Shown piece after piece: positions 37,101 to 46,300 of a stretch of 64,000 bases of DNA; position 1 is the stretch's first letter; the number at the start of each line of letters is the position of its first letter. The stretch is from Hemerocallis citrina (Eukaryota; Streptophyta; Magnoliopsida; Asparagales; Asphodelaceae). Below the pieces are notes generated by a model. That model was given only the letters and a program-made list of their open reading frames with translations, had not been told where the DNA came from and did no database searches. A program made the translations under genes and the position numbers. The stretch covers positions 88,548,910-88,612,909 of the forward strand of contig CM030367.1 of assembly GCA_017893485.1 (NCBI GenBank). The letters are read 5' to 3'.

Positions 37101-40100
37101 CACCCCAGAGCTTTTCCAACAAGTATGGGGGTTCGGCGCTCGGTAGTGACCTCGAGCCACCCCCTAGCTTTTACAACAAGCTTGGGGCTCGACGGTCGGT
37201 CGCAATTCCGAGCCACCCCAGGGCCTTTCCAACAAGTACAGGGGCTTGGCGCTTGGTAGTGACCTCGAGCTACCTCCTAGCTTTTACAGCAAGCTTGGGG
37301 CTCGACGGTCGGTAGCAATTTCGAGCCACCCCAGAGGTTTTCCAACAATTACAGGGGCTCGGCGCTCGGCAGTGACCTCGAGCCACCACCTAGCTTTTAC
37401 AACAAGCTTGGGGCTCGAAGGTCGGTAGCAATTCCGATCCACCCCAGGGCTTTTCCAACAAGTACAGGGGCTCGGTGCTCGACAGTGACCTCGAGCTACC
37501 CCCTAGCTTTTACAGCAAGCTTGGGGCTCGACGGTCAGTAGCGATTCCGAGCCACCCTAGCGCTTTTCTAACAAGTATGGACGCTCGGCGCTCGGCAGTG
37601 ACTTCGAGCCACCCCTTAGCTTTTCCAACAAGCTTGGGGCTCAACGGTCGGTAGCAATTCCGAGCCACCCCAAAGCTTTTCCAACAAGTATGGGGGCTCG
37701 GTGCTCGGCAGTGACTTCAAGCCACCCCCTAGCTTTTACAACAAGCTTGGGGCTCGACAGTCGGTAGCAATTCCGAGCCACCCCAGGGCTTTTCCAACAA
37801 GTACAGGGGCTCGGCGCTCAGCAGTGACCTCGAGCTACCCCTTAGCTTTTACAGCAAGCTTGGGGCTCGACGGTCGGTAGCGATTCCGAGCCACCCCAGA
37901 GCTTTTCCAACAACTATGGACGCTCGGCACTCGGCACCGACCTCGAGCCACCCCCTAGCTTTTCCAACAAGCTTGGGCCTTGACGGTCGGTAGCAATTTC
38001 GAGCCACCCTAGGGCTTTTCCAACAAGCATGGGGGGCTCGGTGCCCGGCAGTGACCTCGAACCACCCCCTGGCTTTTCAGTGGCTCGGCGGTCGGTAGCG
38101 ATTCCGAGCCACCCCAGCGCTTTTCGAACAAGCATGGGGGGCTCGGCGCTCGACAGTGACCTCGAGCCACCCTTTGGCTTTTTAGGGGCTCGATGGTCGG
38201 TAGCGATTCCGAGCCACCCCGGAGCTTTTCCAACAAGTATGAGGGCTCGACGCTCGGTAGTGACCTCGAGCCACCCCCTAGCCTTTACAGCAACCTTGGG
38301 GCTCGACGGTCGGTAGCGATTCCAAGCCACCCCATAGCTTTTCCAACAAGTATGGACGCTCGGCGCTCGGTAGTGACCTCGAGCCACCCCTAGCTTTTCC
38401 AACAAGCTTGGGGCTCGACGGTCGGTAGCAATTCTGAGCTATCCCAGAACTTTTCCAATAAGTATGGGGGCTCGGTGCTCGGCAGTGACTACGAGCCACC
38501 CCCTAGCTTTTACAAAAAGCTTGGAGATCGACGGTCGGTAGCAATTCCGAGGCACCCCAGGGCTTTTCCAACAAGCATGGAGGGCTCGGCGCTCGGCAGT
38601 GACCTCGAGCCACTCTTTAGCTTTTACAACAAGCTTGGGGCTCGACGGTCGGTAGCAACTCCGAGCCACCCCAGCGCTTTTCCAACAAGCAGGGGGTCTC
38701 GGCGCTCGGCAGTGACCTCGAGCCACCCCAGAGCTTTTCTGGGGGCTCAACAGTCGGTGGCGATTCCGAGCCACCCTTTAGCTCTCACAGACAAGCTCCT
38801 GGGCTCGACAGCAGACAGAAAGCCTCGGCATCCGAGCTCATAAAGGCTTGACGCTCGGCGGTAGCCTCGAGCCACCCCCCAGCTCACTACGAGCCTCGGG
38901 GCTCGACGGCTCGGCAACAGGCCCCAGCATTCAAGCTTATAGGTGCTCGACGCTCGACACTCGACGCTCAGCTCACGACCCTTGTTCTCGGCACTTGATG
39001 CCCCTCATCTCTCTAAGGGGTCCCTTTCATCCTACCCTGCTGGCCTCTCCAGGAAGATACAAACCACATTCGCCGTACACGTCGCTCCGCTCTTCCTACA
39101 GAGACAAATCACTTCTCCACGGCTAGATTACCCAGCCCTCCAGGAGTGGGGGGCTCCTGATATGGGTTAGATGACGTGGCCCCTCTTGGGCCATCAGATC
39201 TTCTCAAATTCCGCTCTTCCCTGATCATCAGGTCAACAGAAGTCCAACGGGCCCCTGCCGCCTCAGGCCCACAGGCAAACGGGTCCGACCCGGCCCGCTA
39301 AGGTCCCGGACCCATTTGCCTCTGCCTATAAATATCAGTCCCCCTCCTCACTTCACAAGGTAATCAATCTCTCCCCACCTGAACCCTAGCTGTCCAGTCT
39401 CTTTTCAGTGACTAACTAGATCGTCGGAGGGCCTGTCGTCAGGACTTCTCCCGGTGTTTCTAGGCAGTGTGCAGGTACAGAAGACCGAGCCGAGCTACTG
39501 GATCCGAGCCGAGCACCCGGCCTCTACCTTTCTGCTCCTACTTCCGAGCCGAGCACCCGACCTCTACTTCTCTGCTCCTATCCCCGAGCCGGTCCTGCTC
39601 CCCGGGGTCGGTCCGCCACCAATACTACAGTTCCATTTCCCAAATTACAAGAACTCACACCTGCTGCCCGTACACGCCAAAAACAAACAACACTTACAAT
39701 TACGAATGAGACAATTGAAAACATTTGGTTGCATAACTTCTAACGTTAGTTGTTGATTTCGATATAAAATGCCCAAATTTAGTTCATACATTTTTTCCAG
39801 TCTTATATTCAATTGAAGTTATTTTCAATTTCTCATAAATGCATTCGTTTCTTAGCTTTGTTTATGTTTATACTAGAAGTGTTCTTCCTTATTAATCTAG
39901 ATTTTAGCTTCCATGCTTTGAGAATCTACTAGGGTAGTTACAATTATGTGTCGCTAATACAATTGTTTCGGATTCTTTTGAAGTTAATTTGCTTAGCTGT
40001 GTTAATGTCTTATCCGCAGTGGTCATACTGAAGACTATAAAAACTCAAAAACTTTCTCTTTCGTCTGGAGCTTAAGATTATCCGAGTGGGGATTTCTCTA

Positions 40101-40292
40101 CTGTCAAAATTATGTATTCTTCCATGTCAGTTATTCTGTATTTAGTTTGTTCATCAGTTCTATTATGGCAGAATATGGAATATAAATATATAATTAACAA
40201 TTTAATAGTTAATACAACTTTCTTCTCCTTGACATGTCTTTAAGAATATGTTGTGTCTTGCGGATAAATACTTTTGATGCAACATCCTTGGT

Positions 40293-40323
<31 letters not shown>

Positions 40324-43300
40324 AGGGGAGGGGAGGGGAGAAGGGGGGGGAGATTAGTTTCTTTTTTTCCTTTCTTTTGAGGATATCAGTTTCTACTGTG
40401 TTTTAAAATATATCCATTGAAAAGTTATGGAAGATTATGTATTACCTTTCCAGTTTCCAAATGCAGCAAGAATTGAGAAACTACGACCTCTTTAGACTTT
40501 GTCTTGAAAGTTGAAACAAGTTGGGATCAAATTGCGAAGGTTTCAGTTCGATCTGATTTTCATTTGAAGATAGCTCTCCAGGCTCAGGAACATTTGATCG
40601 GTTATCATACATCGTGATTTTAGGTTGAAGTAGACAAATACATGTTCAGTTGTTCATTCATCCCAAGAACTTCTTAGCATTTTTCTTAGGATTTTCTTGT
40701 CTTGTTTTATTGGGAAAAAACCATCTTAATTCTTTTGTGATTGTTAACTGATTTGATGAAAGTTTGATATTATCGACCCTTTTAACGAAGTGTTCATATT
40801 CCAGACTGTTAGTTTTCCCTTATCCCTTCCTCCCTAGCACAATATAGTGGTGCAGGAATGGGCTTGTTGTTGCAGGTGGAAGAAAGGGCTGGGTTTAGGT
40901 AACAAAGACCGAAGACAAGAAGTAAAGGGTAAGATATTAGGTAGAGTGAAATGTTAATTTCCTGCATTTAGCAGGAAGTATTAGTTAAGCTTGCAAATCA
41001 AAGTAGATTATACAATTTTGGTTCCTCCAGACTGACGGATTAAAGATTTAATTCATTTGAAGAGAAATATTTAATTAGAAATATTTTGAGAGGGGATATA
41101 TAGATAGTCTATGTTTAAATTGGAGCTGTGACTGCCAAAAATAAACCTACACGGACAAGTAAATTATCTTAATTTGTCATTAGAAATATTGATCGTGTTA
41201 ATTCTTTTTCTACTATTTTTCCTAATCTTCTGGGTAGCACTTGTTGATCTCATGTTGTTTTCTCTCTCAACCTTTTCCCATTTGACTTAATTCAATGAGT
41301 ATTATGTTATCCTCTGTATCTATATTTTAACTGCTGAGACCATCTCCAACCATGCTAGCCATCTTTCAATTTTAGCCAAAATAGCTAATATAAAGACAAA
41401 AATATGCTCCAACGGGACTAGCCAAACCACTCTCCAAAATAGATTTCTAATATTCACTCGCCAGATATGTGAGTATGTACCGCTCGCTAAACTTCTTCCC
41501 AAAACCACAACATTGCGAAATCGTGGAAATCAATAGCGAAATTGCGAAATCAATCCTGAAAATTGCCAAATCAATCCTGAAAATTGCAAAATCAATCGCG
41601 AAAATTGCCAAATCAATCACGAAAATTGCGGAATCGCGGAAAATTACGGAATCGCGACATTTATATTTCTGTTGTTGCAGAATCGGGGAAATCAATTGCG
41701 AAAATTGCGAAATTTTATTTTTGGGCTTGGAAATTTTATTTTGCATTGGGCTTTTTTATGGGCTTTTATTTTATATTTTTATTTTATTTAATTTTGGACT
41801 TTAAATTATTAATGGTTATTCAAAATAGATAACATGGTTGGAGTGGAGACTTTTTTCGCTAGCCAAATTATCCATTTGTTATCCATTTTGGCTATTTTAG
41901 TTAGTCAAAATTGCTAATGTGGTTGGAGATGCTCTGAGTAGGAATTTCAGAATAATTCATTCTACCAATTTTTACTTGGTTCAATATTTTAGTCTTTCAT
42001 TTATTAAATATATAAAAATATCAGGTATTAATTTCAGATTATCTTTTCATGGTGACACTTGTCCCTTGTCTACAACTCATTAAGTATGCTAATTTAGTGG
42101 TTTTTGGCATAATATTATAAGGGTACATATTGTGACTTGAGAGAATGTTCAATTTTTCTGAGATGGGTATTTTATAGTGCACAACAGCCCATATAGGTTC
42201 AAAATTGATGTGATATATTCATTTCTGTAGCGCCTCGAATTCCGTATACCAGGAATTTGAGACACAACCAGGATTTTTCCTTCAAATGAGTACACAACAG
42301 AAATATCACAGGAATTTAAAAACTTTTATGCACTAATTTTATAATAAATTACAACACGAATTCAATAATGAATTACATTACTACTTACATCAATAATCTT
42401 TTGAATGTTCCACACACCTCGAGTCCTCAACTCCTCGATCAGCAATCCTGCAACCGATAACTGTGGTCACATCAGTTAAATATAACTGACGCAATGCGAA
42501 TGAAACGTGCAATCTCCAGTCTTAGCAAACAATATTTAATGCAAAAAGAAGAAAAAACGTGAAGTCAAACCACAAGTGTCAGCGCATGCTATGCCCTAGA
42601 GTCTAATGCACAATTTCAAATGCACACAATGCACTTACTCTAATGCAATTCATTTGGAAACGTATGCATCTCGTACTACATATTTTTCCAAATGCAACTT
42701 CAATGAAAATGTATGCATCCTATACTACATACTTTTTGCAGAATTCGTACTTTTCGAGATCACAGAGTTCGATCCCTCACTATGCATCCTGCTGTTGTAC
42801 TCTTTTTTGCTCCTCACATGAATCTAGTGACTGGTAGAGTTGCACTGCTGCGGTTTATTTCGCCTCTGCAGACGTCTAGTGGTCTTTTTCCACTCTGTCA
42901 GGATCAGTGGTCCTTCTCCACCCCGTCCACCTCGACAGACGTCCGGTGGTCTTTTTCCACTCCGTTAGGATCAATAGTCTTTCTCCATCTCGTCAGGATC
43001 AGTGGTTTTTCTCCACTCCCGCTAGGCTGATGATTATTCGGCTCTGCCGGAATCAGTGGTCTTTCTCCATTCCTACCCTTACCAAGTTACCATGAACATA
43101 TGGCGAATCAGTAGGACTCGTACCTGCTCCGCCAAGTTTCGAAAGTTAACAAGATAGATGGAAGCTTTAGGGACCATCCCCTAAGCTCCGACAGGACCTG
43201 CGATCTATGTTTGCGTCCCGTTCTCATCACTAATTTCCAGAATTTATAGTTGGAAAGTTGCTGCACGTGTTCCGAACAAGATCACGCCGCACACGTCGTA

Positions 43301-46300
43301 GACTAGATCACGCTGCACGTGTCCAGACGAGACTACGCCACACATGTCCCTTTTGACAGAAAGAGTACACGCGTGTAACTAGTGTCTGTCCTCACAATCA
43401 CGAGTTATACGACCTAAAGCTAACATACCCTATACTCAACACAATTAGGATTTCTGGGTTGTCTCCGCAAACCCAACACTGGCCCAATTTGGCCCACATC
43501 CGACTTATATAGCCTGTGCCTACACCCAGGTACATTACCATGGTCAATTTGTAGGCCACAACACTTAGCGACTTCAGTTATGTTGTGTTCAACCTATTAA
43601 GTCATCACACTTTCATACTTCCATCAACTTACACATCCGTCATTTAACAAGATAAGTCATTAATGGTTAAGTTACTAAGAGCATCCATAGTCGTGAATGG
43701 TAAAAATTAGCAAAATGCATATTATACATATAACAGAGTGTTGTTTCCTGCAGTCTGAAATGCTATAATATAGCGAACCCAAATAAAATATGATCGGACA
43801 AAACTTTAAGTTTTGTCCCGTGGAAAAAATTGGTTTGAAATCATTTTAAAAAAATTAATTGAATATTTTTATAATTAAAACTAGCAGATGCAACATGAAG
43901 CTTCGTCGGAGGACTTTTTTTTACCATGTCAAGTTTCATCCCATCCTGGATGGAGCTTGAAGTTTCGTCCAATTTTTTTTCTGACCTATTTTTTAATTAA
44001 AAAATTTTCTAATTTCATCGGACCAAGTTTCGTCCGATACAATAAAAAATTAATTTTTTATTGCGGACGAAACTTGAACTTTCGTAAACTTGAAGTTTTG
44101 TCCTGTATAATATACATATTCTCATATTCCCTCTCAAATATAGCAAACTTTTGTAGCGATTTTTCCAAAATATGGATAAATAATGAACGACTGCAGCTCC
44201 TAAATTGGTAAAATATGCATATTGTAGAAATTTAGCAAACGATTGTGGATGCTCTAACAAGGATTAATTCACTTCCACTTCACCACATTAACACAAGTTA
44301 ATCTACTACTCTCCACCATCATAACATGATCAACTATCCAAATTTTTAACTTGATCAATTGCTACACATTCAAGCATACTCTAACAAGATCAATTTCTCC
44401 TTGGCTAATAAAGCATGAACTTTAACATAACTCCGCTTCCATTATGCTACTAACAATTACTACGAAGCTACTAACAAGGATTAATAATAGCTTACTAACT
44501 TGAACCAAATTACTAATATGAACAATTAATTTACCAATTAGTTTACTAACCACTTACTAAGATTAATTTATAACTCTTCAAGCTACTAACTCAACTTCAA
44601 GCTTCATTCATGATCAATTTATCATTCTTCCAATTACTAACATGAGTGAAATCTATATTTGAGTTTATTAACATAATCAATGTTCACACTCCAACTTTCT
44701 AACTTACTAACATAATCAATGTTCACACTCCAACTTTTAACTTACTAACATAATCAATTTTACTCATTAACATAACATTTCTAACATTTTTAATTTACTT
44801 ACTCACATAATCACTAGTGTGAATAATGTGAATAACATGAATATTAACATGATCGTTTACTACACAATCTACTACAAAAATTACCCATAAGGAACCCAAC
44901 TTCACATTATGGCTTACTAACAATATACTAACATGATCAAGTCTAAATTTTTGCTAACATGAACTACCACCATTAAATTCAAGTCTATTTACACATCTAA
45001 GCTTACTAACATGATCTAATTTTATTAACATACGCAGTGTAACAATTGACTTGCGAACATCAAGCTAAGCTTAAAGCCTCAAGCATAAATAATCTAACTA
45101 AACAACCACTACACAAAACATCACAAAATCACTACTTCATATTTTATATTCAACAACATCATCTACTATACCAAAGATATGATTTTTATTCATGATTATT
45201 CATAATCAAGCAAAAAGATTTCATCTATTTCTTATACTACCATTCTCAATACATAGATTCAATTTTTATTTGTTTGCTAATATTCTTATGCATGAAATTC
45301 ATAAATAAAGAAGAAGAACACCCACTTTCTTATGAGTTGGACTCTTCCCTTCAATCCCTAGCTTCTTTTATGGATCCAAATAGAACCTAAAAATACTGTA
45401 ATATGATATTAGGAATGAATATAGGAATGAATAAAAGTGAAAATTTGGACTAAAAAATGATCCAAAACTTCACCTTGAGCCTCCTAGAATTTGGCCGAGA
45501 TCAAGCATAGGCTAGGTGAAGATGAGTAGAAATTTGTTGGAGATCAGGAATTGATGTAGAAAATTTTGGAGAAGGAATGTAGGGTTTCTTTTTGGCTTTC
45601 AGATGCTTCTTTCGCTTTGTTTTTGTTTTTGTTTTGGTTTTTTTTTTTAATGAGAAATGAAGAAGAGTTGAATGAATGAATGAACTCTCTTTTATAAGGT
45701 TAAGTAAAAAAATGAGTGGAGAGTACGGTGGAGATGTGGCCAAAATTTGGCCAAGGAATGAGTGAGGTGGAGTGTAGGAGCTTCTAGATTTAATCCATCA
45801 TGGCTAATGCTAACCCTAGTCCAAATCCTCACAACCCTAACCCTTCTAACCTTTTAACCCTAACCTCGTGTACAACAATTCATGCATTTAATTGTTGTAG
45901 TGTTCAACACAATGAATTATGAGCAAGAAGTAATTTACAAACATCTACATTATAATTTTCAATACAATATATACAATTTATCTTATTTAGTAAATAGTTT
46001 GAATATACAATATATATATTTTTATATAAAATAAATATCTTTTCATACAAAATAATTATTTATTATTTTGGGGATCTTACAATTTCAATCTAAATAACTA
46101 TAATCTGATTAGCTGTATAAAAGTGGATTTGGAGTTCTCACTTCAGTTAAATGGCCAAAGGTCTCTGGTTGTTTGAGGAACCCCCAAGATCAGATTACTA
46201 TTTTGAGCTGGATCTTATAGTAGTTAGATGAGATTTCTTCTAGAGCCGATCAATGTCAAAACAATAATGTGCGACTGTAGATATTCATGTCTATCTCCAG

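Larger units (their letters stand above)
25410..39692 (+). mobile_element. full-length Tat-lineage Ty3/gypsy retrotransposon in FIS1 intron 1
   Basis: 14,283 bp with LTRs 25410-26121 and 39158-39692 (TGATATGG ... AACA) and target duplication CTTAC. Order: gag, protease, RT/RNase H, a second (archaeal-type) RNase H, integrase, then 8 kb of non-pol sequence with two repeat arrays and antisense genes, then polypurine AGGAGTGGGGGGCTCC. The second RNase H and the long 3' spacer with antisense frames define the Tat group. All sense genes are broken. It has the same orientation as FIS1, so its LTR promoter and polyadenylation signals lie on the FIS1 sense strand. Confidence 0.95.

Noticed and set aside
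25410..39692. A host gene hidden between 33 and 36 kb
   Set aside because: The region lies between the LTRs and target duplications of one element, and its domain is a known transposon-associated family.
41447..41832. Open frames with IAKSILK repeats
   Set aside because: Produced by the 21-bp minisatellite in a MITE. Both strands are open for the same reason.
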